DNA from: Flavobacterium zhairuonense
GTDB taxonomy: Bacteria; Bacteroidota; Bacteroidia; Flavobacteriales; Flavobacteriaceae
Reading direction: 5' to 3'
Assembly: GCF_004352915.1 (NCBI RefSeq)
Contig: NZ_SJSY01000073.1
Span: 310,001 to 374,000 of the forward strand
Length of the DNA: 64,000 nt
Both the position numbers and the translations under genes were made by a program. Below are positions 25,789-35,399 of the stretch, in pieces. The notes below the pieces were generated by a model. It did no database searches, was not told the DNA's origin, and saw only the letters and a list, made by a program, of their open reading frames with translations. The first letter of the stretch is position 1, and every line of letters begins with the position of its first letter.

Positions 25789-28700
25789 ATGAAATTTAAA
25801 TTAACCAGCGCTTGTTTCTATATTAGAAATAGGCTAATTATTAACATTATGAGAACTTTTATCTTCTTGTTTTGTACAACAATTTTTGGTTTTTCTCCAG
25901 CAAATTTATTTTCACAAAACACAAAAGTTGTAATTGCAGCTGATAAAACAGTAACTGTTGATGAAGTTTTTGATATTATCAAACAACAAACAGATTACAC
26001 TTTTATTTATCAGGAAGATTTATTTAAAAAATTGCCGAAAGTACATTTAAAAAAGGGCAAAATTAAAGTAAATGACTTATTAGAAGCCAGTTTCCCTAAT
26101 AAAGATTTCGATTTTAGTTTGTCCAGTGGAAATACAATTTTAGTTAGAAAACTTCCCAAAGAAAATGTAGTCGTTTTTCAGTCTAAATATATTGAAATTA
26201 AAGGTATAGTTACCAATGAGAAAAATGAGCCTCTGCCGGGGGTAAACATAAAAGTGAAGAACAGTACTGTAGCTACTCAAACTGATTTTGACGGAAAGTA
26301 TACGATCAAAGCTCCAGAAGATGGTTATCTTTTGTTTACCTACATTGGACATCTCGCACAGATAATTCCGGTTGATAAGAGAAAAGTTATTAATATTGTT
26401 TTGCAGCAACAAACCAAAGAACTTGGCGGAGTGGTGATTAATACGGGTGTTACAGTTCGTAAAAAAGAATTAATTACTGGGGCAGTTACTACATATAGAG
26501 GTGAAGAATTAAGACAAGTTTCGACTCAAAACGTTGTGCAGGCTTTAAAAACTTTAGATCCTTCTTTTATGGTTTTGAACAACAATATTGCGGGTTCAAA
26601 CCCAAATGTTTTGCCGGTTATCGAAGTGAGAGGACAAACTAGTTTGTCTGTAAATCAGGTAAATGATCGTTTTAAAGAAGACCCGAACCAACCATTATTT
26701 ATTTTGGACGGATTCCCGACAACACTGCAACAGGTTGTTGATTTAGATATAAACAGAATTGCAAACATTACGCTTCTTAAAGATGCAGCTTCTACAGCAT
26801 TATACGGTTCACGTTCTGCAAATGGAGTTGTTGTTATCGAAACAAATAAGCCGGTTGCAGGTAAATTGCAAATTTCTTATGTCTATAATTCGTCTTATGA
26901 ATTGGCAGATTTGAGTGTTTATAATTTAATGAATGCCGAGCAGAAATTAGAATTCGAAAGACTTTCTAAAGCTTATGTAGTACCACGTCTTGGCGATTAT
27001 GCACAACAATTTAAGTGGGACGAGGTTTACAACAAACGTTTGGCTGACGTACGTCGTGGTGTTGATACCTATTGGCTGAGCGAACCAATCCAAATGGGAA
27101 TTACTTCTGGACACAGTTTAGCAATTGGCGGAGGATCAGACGAATTTAGATTTAATCTAGCTGGAAATTATAAATCCTTGTCAGGAACCATGAAAGGTTC
27201 TGAACACAATACTTGGGGATATAATGCGAATTTGATTTATAGAAAGAAAAAAGTAAGTTTTAATAATAACTTCTTTATTTCAGGAGGAAATAATCAGGAA
27301 TCACCTTATGGTTCTTTTTCTACTTGGGCAAAAGCAAGTCCGTATTATGAAAAATATAATGAAAACGGAGTTCCAACACGTTACTTAGACGGAAGTAATA
27401 TACCAGTAGGAAATCCTCTTGTAAATGATTACGTAAATCAGGAAGAAAACCCTTTATATAATGTTCGTTTAAACAGCTTCGACAAAGGCGTAGATTTTAA
27501 TTTTACAAACAACTTTGCTGTAAATTATGATGTTAATCCTCATATCAAAACAACTGCAGCAATTTCAGTTTCAAGATTGCAGAGTACATCGACTAAATTT
27601 ATTTCGCCAGATGACACACAATTCATTTCAGATATTCCAACAGAAAAAGGAAGTTATAAAAGAACAGATTATCTGACCAATAAATGGAACGGAAATATTG
27701 GAGGAACATATTCAAATGTTTTCAATAATGTTCACTCGGTTAATTATACTTTGAGAGCTTCTGCATTAGAAACAAGATATGGTTATTATGGCTCAACTTT
27801 AAGAGGATTTCCGTTGGGAGTTCCGGGTAACCCTAATTTTGCTTTTGGATTTGAAGTCAATTCAAAACCAGTAAATTATAGCGAAATGGTGCGAAGCGTT
27901 GATTTAACCAATCAGCTGAACTATGCTTACAACAGAAAATATTTACTTGATTTAACTCACACGATTTCTGGAGCAACTAATTTTGGAACAAATAAAAAAT
28001 ATTCACCTTACTATGGTATTGGTATTGGCTGGAATATGAACTATGACTTTAACATGAATGAAGATATCGTAAATATCTTGAAGCTTCGTGCAAATTATGG
28101 TCAGACCGGAAATCAGAACCTTGTGGGATTTGCTTCTCATGATATTTATACTTACGATGATAATACAAATATTTTTGGTGCTGGATTAAATGTTTCGCAA
28201 TTGGCTAATATCGATTTAGAGCCTCAAAAAACAAAAGATCTGTCTTTAGGACTTGATTTGGCAATGTTTAGAAACAGACTTACTGCAACTTTTGGAGCAT
28301 ACAGACGTAGAACTTCTCCACAAATTGTTGCAATCGATCTTGCCGCTTCAACCGGAGTTACTGCTTACCCGTTAAACATTGGTTATATTACAACTCAAGG
28401 TCTGGAGCTTAAAGCAAATTATACGATTATAAGCAACCCTAAAGCTAATTTTTATTGGGCCCTTGGCTTGACAGCAACTACAAATGAAAATGAATTAGGT
28501 GGTTTCAACAATGCTTTGGCTTCATTAAATGATGCAGCTAAAAAAACGACTAGCCTTACAAGATTTTACGACGGAGCAAGTACAAACGATCTTTGGGCAG
28601 TACCTTCATTAGGAATCGATCCTGCTACAGGAAGAGAGGTTTTCTTAAAGAAAAACGGAGAAACTACATTTATCTTAGATAAAAATGATGAACGAATCAT

Positions 28701-29175
28701 GGGAAACTCAAGAGAAATTGCAACTGGTGTTTTCTCTACAAGTGTTAATTACGGAAACTTCAGTTTAGGCGTATTTATCCGCTATAGTTTTGGAGCCGAT
28801 CAATTTAATACTGCTTTATATGATAAAGTTGAAAACATCAGCTCAAGCAATATTTTTGATAATCAAGATGCAAGAGCCTTTACAGATCGATGGACTACTC
28901 CAGGACAAATGGCACAATTTAAAGCAATCAGCTTGACAAATAATACTCCAATTTCTTCTCGATTTATTCAAAAAGCAGATTATATCTCAGGAGAATCACT
29001 TCGTCTTGGATATCGTGTAACCAATAGAGCGTGGCTTAATAAATCAGGATTGGCTGGTTTAGGCTTCAATGCTTATGCAAATGAGTTTTTTAGAGTTTCT
29101 ACTATAAAAGCAGAGCGAGGTATTGAGTATCCTTTTTCAAGAATTTATTCTTTAAGTCTAAACGTATCATTTTAA
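25789..29175 (+). CDS. STN-domain SusC/RagA-type TonB-dependent transducer
   Basis: Outer-membrane TonB-dependent transporter of 1128 residues. A long signal region (about 1-43; ATG 25849 is an alternative start) is followed by an STN signalling domain (about 47-120, VTVDEVFDIIKQQTDYTFIYQEDLFK). Then come a carboxypeptidase-regulatory-like beta domain (about 140-210, IKGIVTNEKNEPLPGVNIKV), plug (about 225-355, LLKDAASTALYGSRSANGVV) and a barrel ending in Asn-Val-Ser-Phe. The STN domain reports substrate occupancy to the FecR-like protein. Downstream partners suggest a peptide or protein ligand rather than a glycan, since no glycoside hydrolase is in the cluster. Confidence 0.94.
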   Translation: MKFKLTSACFYIRNRLIINIMRTFIFLFCTTIFGFSPANLFSQNTKVVIAADKTVTVDEVFDIIKQQTDYTFIYQEDLFKKLPKVHLKKGKIKVNDLLEASFPNKDFDFSLSSGNTILVRKLPKENVVVFQSKYIEIKGIVTNEKNEPLPGVNIKVKNSTVATQTDFDGKYTIKAPEDGYLLFTYIGHLAQIIPVDKRKVINIVLQQQTKELGGVVINTGVTVRKKELITGAVTTYRGEELRQVSTQNVVQALKTLDPSFMVLNNNIAGSNPNVLPVIEVRGQTSLSVNQVNDRFKEDPNQPLFILDGFPTTLQQVVDLDINRIANITLLKDAASTALYGSRSANGVVVIETNKPVAGKLQISYVYNSSYELADLSVYNLMNAEQKLEFERLSKAYVVPRLGDYAQQFKWDEVYNKRLADVRRGVDTYWLSEPIQMGITSGHSLAIGGGSDEFRFNLAGNYKSLSGTMKGSEHNTWGYNANLIYRKKKVSFNNNFFISGGNNQESPYGSFSTWAKASPYYEKYNENGVPTRYLDGSNIPVGNPLVNDYVNQEENPLYNVRLNSFDKGVDFNFTNNFAVNYDVNPHIKTTAAISVSRLQSTSTKFISPDDTQFISDIPTEKGSYKRTDYLTNKWNGNIGGTYSNVFNNVHSVNYTLRASALETRYGYYGSTLRGFPLGVPGNPNFAFGFEVNSKPVNYSEMVRSVDLTNQLNYAYNRKYLLDLTHTISGATNFGTNKKYSPYYGIGIGWNMNYDFNMNEDIVNILKLRANYGQTGNQNLVGFASHDIYTYDDNTNIFGAGLNVSQLANIDLEPQKTKDLSLGLDLAMFRNRLTATFGAYRRRTSPQIVAIDLAASTGVTAYPLNIGYITTQGLELKANYTIISNPKANFYWALGLTATTNENELGGFNNALASLNDAAKKTTSLTRFYDGASTNDLWAVPSLGIDPATGREVFLKKNGETTFILDKNDERIMGNSREIATGVFSTSVNYGNFSLGVFIRYSFGADQFNTALYDKVENISSSNIFDNQDARAFTDRWTTPGQMAQFKAISLTNNTPISSRFIQKADYISGESLRLGYRVTNRAWLNKSGLAGLGFNAYANEFFRVSTIKAERGIEYPFSRIYSLSLNVSF

Positions 29176-29185
29176 TACAGCAATT

Positions 29186-30631
29186 ATGAAACAGTATTTA
29201 AATAAAATAGTATGCATTATTTTGATTTCATTGACGGCGACAAGCTGTAGTGATTTCTTGGATGTAACGCCTCAGGATAAAATTTTAGAAAGTCAAATAT
29301 TTGAAAATGAAGCCGGAATGCAAAATGTGCACAACGGACTTTATTTGAGCCTCGTGTCTGATAATCTTTACGGTCGTCAGCTTACCATGGATGCAGTCGA
29401 AATTTTAGGACAGCAGTACAATATGACAAGCAATGTTTCTAAAGGTAAAATTGCATCTTATGCCTATACAGAAAGTCACCCTAAAGCTGTGTTTTCTGAT
29501 ATTTGGGAAACAGGATATAAAACTATTTTATATGCCAATAAATTTTTGGAAAGCATGGATGAGCATACCGGAATTGTTTCCAAAGAAAAAGCCGATCTTT
29601 TAAAAGGAGAAGCTATCGGAATTAGAGCAATGATACATTTCGATATGTTGCGTTTGTACGGGCCAATTTATAAAGTTGATCCTTCTCTTCAGTCAATACC
29701 TTATTATGATTCTCCTGTTACAGCAAACCAGCCTTTGATTTCAGCCAAAGATGTTGTTGCTAAGATTCTGGTAGATTTGGACAAAGCTTTAGAGTTGCTT
29801 CAAAAAGATCCAATTCTTACTTCAGGAAAATACAATGCTACAACAGATTTTGATGCTAATCCGTATTATTCGGCAAACAGAGGTCTGCGTATGAATTATT
29901 TGGCTGTAAAATGTCTTAAAGCCCGTGTGTTATTATATTCTGGAGATAAAACAGGCGCATCTGCAGTTGCAAATGAAGTTATTAATTTTACAAAAACGAC
30001 GACATTTTTTCCTTGGACTCCATTTTTAGAAGCTACAAATGCGGCAAATCCTGACCGAATTTTTTCATCTGAAAACTTTTTCGCTTTAAGTGATTACAGA
30101 TTATATGTAAAACAAAAAGCTTTATTTGATTATAATTTGGCAGATGGAGCTATTTATGCTCCGTTATTAAGTAGATTAACAGCTGTTTTTGAATCAAATG
30201 ATAATGACTACAGAAGTCTGCCAAGCTGGAAAGTTCCTGTTGTTGGAGGAAAAACGCAAAAGACATTTTATAAATATGAAGACGTAGTAAATAAAGATAA
30301 ACTTTTCCGCCTGCAGATTCCTATGTTTAGACTTTCAGAGATGTATCTGATTGCTGCAGAAACAGCACCAGTACCGGCAGATGGAATTGCTTTTTTGAAT
30401 ACACTTCGTTTCAATCGTGGTTTAGCAAATTTAGCGGCTACTGCAAATGTTACTACAGAAGTTACAAAAGAGTATAAAAAAGAATTTATAGGTGAGGGAC
30501 AGTTGTTCTTTTATTACAAAAGAATCAACAGCGCTACTATTCCTAACGGTTCAGCAACTTCTGGAAATCTGACTATGGGAGCGCTTCAATATGTTGTGCC
30601 ATTACCAGAGATTGAAGTTAATTTCCAATAA
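29186..30631 (+). CDS. SusD/RagB family lipoprotein
   Basis: Lid lipoprotein of 481 residues paired with the STN-SusC, 10 bases downstream of it. The lipobox is Ala-Thr-Ser-Cys (Cys22), followed by SDFLDVTPQDKI, a common SusD start. Conserved segments include LLKGEAIGIRAMIHFDMLRLYGPIY and, near the C-terminus, LSEMYLIAAETAPVP and EYKKEFIGEGQLFFYYKR. The last motif corresponds to the E-R-x-x-E-F-x-x-E-G-x-R/Y element of SusD proteins. It should gate the SusC barrel and bind ligand at the surface. Ligand unknown. Confidence 0.94.
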   Translation: MKQYLNKIVCIILISLTATSCSDFLDVTPQDKILESQIFENEAGMQNVHNGLYLSLVSDNLYGRQLTMDAVEILGQQYNMTSNVSKGKIASYAYTESHPKAVFSDIWETGYKTILYANKFLESMDEHTGIVSKEKADLLKGEAIGIRAMIHFDMLRLYGPIYKVDPSLQSIPYYDSPVTANQPLISAKDVVAKILVDLDKALELLQKDPILTSGKYNATTDFDANPYYSANRGLRMNYLAVKCLKARVLLYSGDKTGASAVANEVINFTKTTTFFPWTPFLEATNAANPDRIFSSENFFALSDYRLYVKQKALFDYNLADGAIYAPLLSRLTAVFESNDNDYRSLPSWKVPVVGGKTQKTFYKYEDVVNKDKLFRLQIPMFRLSEMYLIAAETAPVPADGIAFLNTLRFNRGLANLAATANVTTEVTKEYKKEFIGEGQLFFYYKRINSATIPNGSATSGNLTMGALQYVVPLPEIEVNFQ

Positions 30632-30647
30632 TTTAAAACAAAGTAAC

Positions 30648-31421
30648 ATGAAAAAAATATTCATTTTAAGCATATTGTTTTTATCGATTTTAGGTTTTGC
30701 TTCATGCGATCATGAAGAAATTGCGACATATTCAGGGACTGACAGTGTTTATTTTGCACCATCTGTTTTCGGAATTTCTGACGGTGCGACCACAACCATA
30801 ACTGATAGTATAGGATTTACTTTTGCTTTAGAAAAACCTGAAATTGTTGGTAAAACTTATAATATTCCAGTTCGTGTACAAGGAGATATCAGCGATATTG
30901 ACCGAAAAGTAAAATTAGTTGTCGATCCAAAAAGTACTGCTATCGCAGGAACTCACTTTGAAATTCCACAAGATTTTGTTATTCCTGCTGGGAAAGTAGT
31001 AACCGATTTGCCTGTTAAGGTTTTCAGAACTGCAGATATGAAGAAAAACGGCTTTTTGCTGATTTTGAATCTCGAAGAAAACGAATCATTTAAGACTGAA
31101 ATGAAAAGCAAAGAAATTAATGTGCTGACGCATAAAAGAATCAGCTTTATTACTTTCAAACTTTCTTTTGATGATAAATTAACGCAGCCTATTGGCTGGT
31201 ATGCATCGTCTTTAGGTGTTTTTTCAGCAAAGAAATTTTTCTTAATGTGCGATTTGATTCATTTAGACCCAGTAATTTTCAACCAAAAATTGGGTGGCCC
31301 TGGACTTGCTATTGCAGATTTCATGTATTACCAAGCTTTTATGAAACGTTATTTGGCTGACCAAAAAGCATCGGGTAATACGATCTATGAAGAGGATGGA
31401 AAAGAAATGATCTTTCCTTAA
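30648..31421 (+). CDS. DUF4843-type surface lipoprotein
   Basis: A 257-residue lipoprotein starting at ATG 30648 (an in-frame upstream frame overlaps the SusD gene and is not the start). Lipobox Gly-Phe-Ala-Ser-Cys (Cys20). The mature protein begins EIATYSGTDSVYFAPS, and beta-rich segments such as TITDSIGFTFALEKPE and KTYNIPVRVQGDISDIDRKV follow. These match the DUF4843 family, commonly encoded right after SusC/SusD. From family knowledge these lipoproteins accompany transporter complexes at the cell surface; in Bacteroides thetaiotaomicron a peptide-binding SusCD complex carries two extra lipoproteins. Exact role unknown. Confidence 0.82.
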   Translation: MKKIFILSILFLSILGFASCDHEEIATYSGTDSVYFAPSVFGISDGATTTITDSIGFTFALEKPEIVGKTYNIPVRVQGDISDIDRKVKLVVDPKSTAIAGTHFEIPQDFVIPAGKVVTDLPVKVFRTADMKKNGFLLILNLEENESFKTEMKSKEINVLTHKRISFITFKLSFDDKLTQPIGWYASSLGVFSAKKFFLMCDLIHLDPVIFNQKLGGPGLAIADFMYYQAFMKRYLADQKASGNTIYEEDGKEMIFP

Positions 31422-31454
31422 AAATCATTTTGCAAATTTTAAAAATAGAACATT

Positions 31455-32948
31455 ATGTTAAAAAATATAAAGATTCAATTTATTCTTTCACTGATGCTGG
31501 TTTTAACGTATAGTTGCGCAGAAGATGAAGGGAATTATGATTATAAAGCGATAAATGAAGTACATGCAACTGGTATCGAAGAATCCTATACGGTGTATAC
31601 GGGCGATTACTTTAAAATTGCGCCCGATTTGAATGAAACTTTAATTGATGTCAACAATATAGATCGTTACAGCTACGAATGGGTAGCGCTTAATCCTACT
31701 AAGCTTTTATTAGAATCAAGAACCCTGATCTCAACGACCAAAAACCTTGATGGAGTTATAAAGTTAGCTCCAGGAAGTTACAATGTCTATTATTTTGTTA
31801 AAGATAACGTTACAGGCGTTACTTGGCAACAGGAACCTTTTAAGCTAAATGTGGTTTCGGCTATTTATGAAGGTTGGTTAGTAATTGGAAACGTACAAGA
31901 TAAGGCACGCTTGGATATGATTTCAATTTTACCAGGTATTCCACAACCAAAAATTATTACAGATGTTTTGGATGCTTCAGGTTCTGCATTAAAATTAACA
32001 GGTAAAGCTGTTGATGTTTCCTGTTTTGCAAGTGCAGTTTCTGTTGGTTCGGCTTACGGAGTTTACGTTACCACTACAGAAAACGGAACTGCAAGACTTG
32101 ATCCAGATTCTTTTGGATGGACTCAGACACAAAATTTAGCTTATGAAACTTTAGGAGGTGCATTTCCAACTAATTTTGGAATTGATTTTATGGAGACACC
32201 TGGAGGTGGAGGTGAAAATTTTATTTACAGTAAAGGAGATATTTACTATTATTATCGTGCTTTCAATATAAAATACGGTCTTCCACAAAATATATTAGAG
32301 ACTGCAACAAAAACTTTTTATGCTGCACCTTTTATTGCCTCTAATAGAGGGTCAATTGCAACACCTGTTTTCTTTAATAATGATACTCGCAGTTTTGTTC
32401 GTTTTAGTTATTCAAAAGGAAATTGTTCGGCAATGCCTCCAGTAACGGGATCTTCAACAGTTTTAGATTGGAATAATACTGATTCAGATCTCGTTTATAT
32501 GACTACATCGGCTTTTAATGGCAATGAAAATTTTGCGGTTCTAAAAAATCGCACGACAGGGAAATACAATTTATTGCGTTTTTCTACTGGTTTGATTCAG
32601 AGTTATTACAAAGAGATTTTGAATGCGCCCGAATTTGATAAAGCAACAAAATTTGCAGTAAGTCCAGACTCAGGATATTTATTTTATGCCGTTGGAGGCA
32701 AAGTTTATGAGTATGACAACGGAACCCAATCAGCTAAATTAATGATCAATAAAGGTACTGATGAAATAACGTATATCGCTTTTAATCCTTTGGCAAAAAA
32801 TGCAGACAAGAAATTAATTGTTGGCAGTTATGGAACTACAGGTAAATTAGAACTTTATACTGTTCCTCCTGTAAATGGAGATTTAATACTAACAGATACA
32901 TTTAGCGGTTTATGTAAAATCGTTGATGTTGCGTATCGACGCAGATAA
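31455..32948 (+). CDS. PKD-like family surface lipoprotein
   Basis: A 497-residue lipoprotein with lipobox Leu-Thr-Tyr-Ser-Cys (Cys21) followed by AEDEGNYDYKAINEV, the typical start of PKD-like lipoproteins (PF16407 type) found after SusCD-DUF4843 genes. An Ig/PKD-like domain (about 30-135, with SYEWVALNPT) precedes a larger repeat-containing domain (about 140-490) that may be a beta-propeller, with recurring short blades such as GWLVIGNVQDKARLDMIS and DLVYMTTSAFNGNENFAVLK. Likely part of the same surface complex as SusC and SusD. Ends before a hairpin at 32966. Confidence 0.8.
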   Translation: MLKNIKIQFILSLMLVLTYSCAEDEGNYDYKAINEVHATGIEESYTVYTGDYFKIAPDLNETLIDVNNIDRYSYEWVALNPTKLLLESRTLISTTKNLDGVIKLAPGSYNVYYFVKDNVTGVTWQQEPFKLNVVSAIYEGWLVIGNVQDKARLDMISILPGIPQPKIITDVLDASGSALKLTGKAVDVSCFASAVSVGSAYGVYVTTTENGTARLDPDSFGWTQTQNLAYETLGGAFPTNFGIDFMETPGGGGENFIYSKGDIYYYYRAFNIKYGLPQNILETATKTFYAAPFIASNRGSIATPVFFNNDTRSFVRFSYSKGNCSAMPPVTGSSTVLDWNNTDSDLVYMTTSAFNGNENFAVLKNRTTGKYNLLRFSTGLIQSYYKEILNAPEFDKATKFAVSPDSGYLFYAVGGKVYEYDNGTQSAKLMINKGTDEITYIAFNPLAKNADKKLIVGSYGTTGKLELYTVPPVNGDLILTDTFSGLCKIVDVAYRRR

Positions 32949-32965
32949 TTTTAAACTAAGCAAAA

Positions 32966-33003
32966 AGCCGGATGAAGCATGAAATACATTCTTCATTCGG
33001 TTT
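32966..33003 (+). terminator. Partial terminator or attenuator inside the uptake operon
   Basis: CCGGATGAAG (32968-32977) pairs with CTTCATTCGG (32991-33000) with one G-T wobble, followed by TTTCTT. It separates the surface complex genes from the thioredoxin/protease genes and may lower transcription of the latter. Confidence 0.6.
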
Positions 33004-33020
33004 CTTAAAAACCACATTTT

Positions 33021-33893
33021 ATGAAACGTTTTTTTAAAATCGCAAGTGCAGTTTTGCTGCTTGCCAGCTCTTCTATTGCCTTAAATGCACAGACAAATCC
33101 AGCCGATGAAAGCTGGGAATTGGCTAAAAAACAAGCTCAAACGGAGAAAAAATTAATTTTTGTCGATTTGTATTTTACAGGTTGTATGCCGTGTGCACAA
33201 ATGGACAAAGAGGTGTTTCCTGATCCCAAAGTAGCTGCCGTTTTAAGCAAAGATTTTGTCACTTTCAAATCGGATATTTTGAAAGAAGAAATTGGAAAAA
33301 AAATATGCATGAAATACGGCGTAACCGGATTTCCAACTTTTTTATTGATGAATTCTGATGGAAAAATTATTGATATAGAAACTGGATTTCAAAGTGTAGA
33401 ACAGTTAACGGCACTTTTGCAAAAGTCAAAAGAAAACGCAAAAAAAGGAATATTTAAAAAATACAGCCCTCAAATTCAGGAAAAAGAGTATCCGGAGTTT
33501 TATGCACAGGCATATTTAGCAAACAAAAGAAACGTTTCTTTTGAAACAGCCGATGCTTATTTAAAAACACAGCCTTCTTTATCGGCCGAAGTTCCTTTTG
33601 TAATTATTACAGGCTTAAGAATTGGCCGTCAATACGATGATTTTTTTCTGAAAAATGCAAAAGAACTTTATAAAGATTATGGAACTGCAAGTGTTACAAA
33701 TCATGTGTTTACCATTTTGCAGCGCAAGAAAAAAGAGTTTGAAAAAACGAATGATGTAGCTGGTTTCAAAAAACTTTTAGAAGAAGCAAAACCGCTTTTT
33801 TCTGCAGAAGATTGGACAAAGTTTGAAGGCATTTTACTGAAAGATTTTGGAGTAGAAAAGAAAACCGATAATCCATATACTTTACAAAAGTAA
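33021..33893 (+). CDS. Periplasmic thioredoxin-family protein (CMPC)
   Basis: A 290-residue exported protein with signal peptide ending near Ala23. The thioredoxin domain (about 27-140) has the redox motif Cys55-Met-Pro-Cys58 in YFTGCMPCAQMDKEVF, and the cis-proline loop in KYGVTGFPTFLLMNSDG. The C-terminal half (about 150-290) is helical and unassigned. The motif and the context with TlpA-like protein and DsbD imply a periplasmic reductase supplied with electrons by DsbD. It could open disulfides in imported proteins or peptides so that proteases can act. Six bases separate it from the next gene. Confidence 0.88.
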   Translation: MKRFFKIASAVLLLASSSIALNAQTNPADESWELAKKQAQTEKKLIFVDLYFTGCMPCAQMDKEVFPDPKVAAVLSKDFVTFKSDILKEEIGKKICMKYGVTGFPTFLLMNSDGKIIDIETGFQSVEQLTALLQKSKENAKKGIFKKYSPQIQEKEYPEFYAQAYLANKRNVSFETADAYLKTQPSLSAEVPFVIITGLRIGRQYDDFFLKNAKELYKDYGTASVTNHVFTILQRKKKEFEKTNDVAGFKKLLEEAKPLFSAEDWTKFEGILLKDFGVEKKTDNPYTLQK

Positions 33894-33899
33894 GCCGAA

Positions 33900-35372
33900 A
33901 TGAAAAAGATATTCTTGTTTTCAATAATGATTTTTGGATACTCCGTTTACGCTCAAAACAGCGTCCAAAAATCTATTGATTCTTTCGAAAAAGCTTTCCA
34001 AAATAAAAGTTACAACGAAATGAAAAATCTTCTTGCGCCCGAATTTTCTGTTGGCGCTGGAGATTCTTCTTCAAATGAATTTTATTTGAATACTATTTTC
34101 AAAGCATTTCCGGTTTTAGATTCTATTCAGGTTGGAAAATCGGTAAAAATTAAAAACGAGACTTTTGTTTTGGCCGATTTTTGTTTCAACGGAAAAGAAA
34201 AGAAACCAACTCAAATTGTTTTCAATTCAGATAATAAAATCTTGTATGTGACATTTTTTGATGGTTTGTACAAAGTCAATCGAAATGCTGAAGTAAAAGA
34301 AGTTGCAAGTATTCCGTTTCAAATTATTGAAAACGGAATTGCCATCAAAATAAAACTAAACAAAGCTGATCGCGAGTTTTTAATGCTTTTTGATACCGGC
34401 GCAGATGGAATGGCATTGAATCCTGATAGTGCGTACAAAGCTGGCGTTGTGGTTACTAAAAGCAAATCGGCTTCGGTAGTTGGCGGAAGCCAGCAAGTGC
34501 AGTATTCGGCAGATAATACGATTTATATTGGCGATCAGATTTTGAAGAATCAAGGCTTGGTTATTTTTCCAAAACATGGCGTTTATGACGGATTATTTGG
34601 TGCTAATTTGCTTCGGAATTACATCACGTCGGTCAATTTTGATACGATGACAATTGATTTATACAATTTTGGAGATTTTAAGTATTGGGGAAAAGCAAAA
34701 CCTATGGTTTTTGATTATAAATCGGGTCTTCCAGTAGTAAAAATGAATCTGACTTTTGAAGATAAAAAAACAGTCGAAGGCAATTTCACTTTTGATACTG
34801 GTGCAGGTTATGATTTAATTGGTTACGGACCTTTCAATCATAAAAATAATCTTGAAGCAAGTTTAAAAACAGAATATACTTCGGTGAATTACAGTTTAGG
34901 AAAACAAACCAAAATTGTGGGCGGTGCAATTCCGAATATTGCCATCAACGGAAATAATTTTCAAAACGTAACCATAGCACTTCAAGAATATGACGAAGCC
35001 AATAAAAGTTGGGCTTTCGCCGATGGATCTTTGGGAATCGATTTAATAAAACGCTTCAATTTTACCATCGATGTGCTTCACAAAACCATGTATTTAGAAC
35101 CGAATAAAAATTTCAAAAAAATGTCTTCATTTTATTTGGCGGGACTTGACCTGGATTTTGACGAAAACCAAAATCTTCTGGTAAAACGAATTATCGACCA
35201 ACAAAACGAAGATTTGAAGAAAATAAAAATTGGAGCAAAAGTCACTCAAATCAACGATTTTGAAGCCAAAGATTTATTGAAACCAGAAAATCTTAAAAAT
35301 CTGAAGGAGAGCAAGGAAAGCAAAGATTTGATTATCGAACAAGATGATCAGTCGTTGCGAATTTCAATTTAA
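33900..35372 (+). CDS. Exported double-DTG aspartyl protease with C-terminal PDZ-like domain
   Basis: A 490-residue exported protein with signal peptide to about residue 19. An N-terminal NTF2/DUF3887-like region (about 22-128) precedes two retropepsin-type lobes, each with an Asp-Thr-Gly-Ala motif: Asp165 (LMLFDTGADGMAL) and Asp299 (NFTFDTGAGYDLI). Each is followed by a hydrophobic-hydrophobic-Gly segment (GLFGANLL and GSLGIDLI). A single chain with two DTG motifs can form one active site, as in pepsin. The last 90 residues (LAGLDLDFDENQNLLVKRIIDQ...GAKVTQIND) look like a PDZ domain. A processing or degradative peptidase is likely. Confidence 0.83.
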   Translation: MKKIFLFSIMIFGYSVYAQNSVQKSIDSFEKAFQNKSYNEMKNLLAPEFSVGAGDSSSNEFYLNTIFKAFPVLDSIQVGKSVKIKNETFVLADFCFNGKEKKPTQIVFNSDNKILYVTFFDGLYKVNRNAEVKEVASIPFQIIENGIAIKIKLNKADREFLMLFDTGADGMALNPDSAYKAGVVVTKSKSASVVGGSQQVQYSADNTIYIGDQILKNQGLVIFPKHGVYDGLFGANLLRNYITSVNFDTMTIDLYNFGDFKYWGKAKPMVFDYKSGLPVVKMNLTFEDKKTVEGNFTFDTGAGYDLIGYGPFNHKNNLEASLKTEYTSVNYSLGKQTKIVGGAIPNIAINGNNFQNVTIALQEYDEANKSWAFADGSLGIDLIKRFNFTIDVLHKTMYLEPNKNFKKMSSFYLAGLDLDFDENQNLLVKRIIDQQNEDLKKIKIGAKVTQINDFEAKDLLKPENLKNLKESKESKDLIIEQDDQSLRISI

Positions 35373-35399
35373 ACATCAAACAAAAAACAAATAAATATC

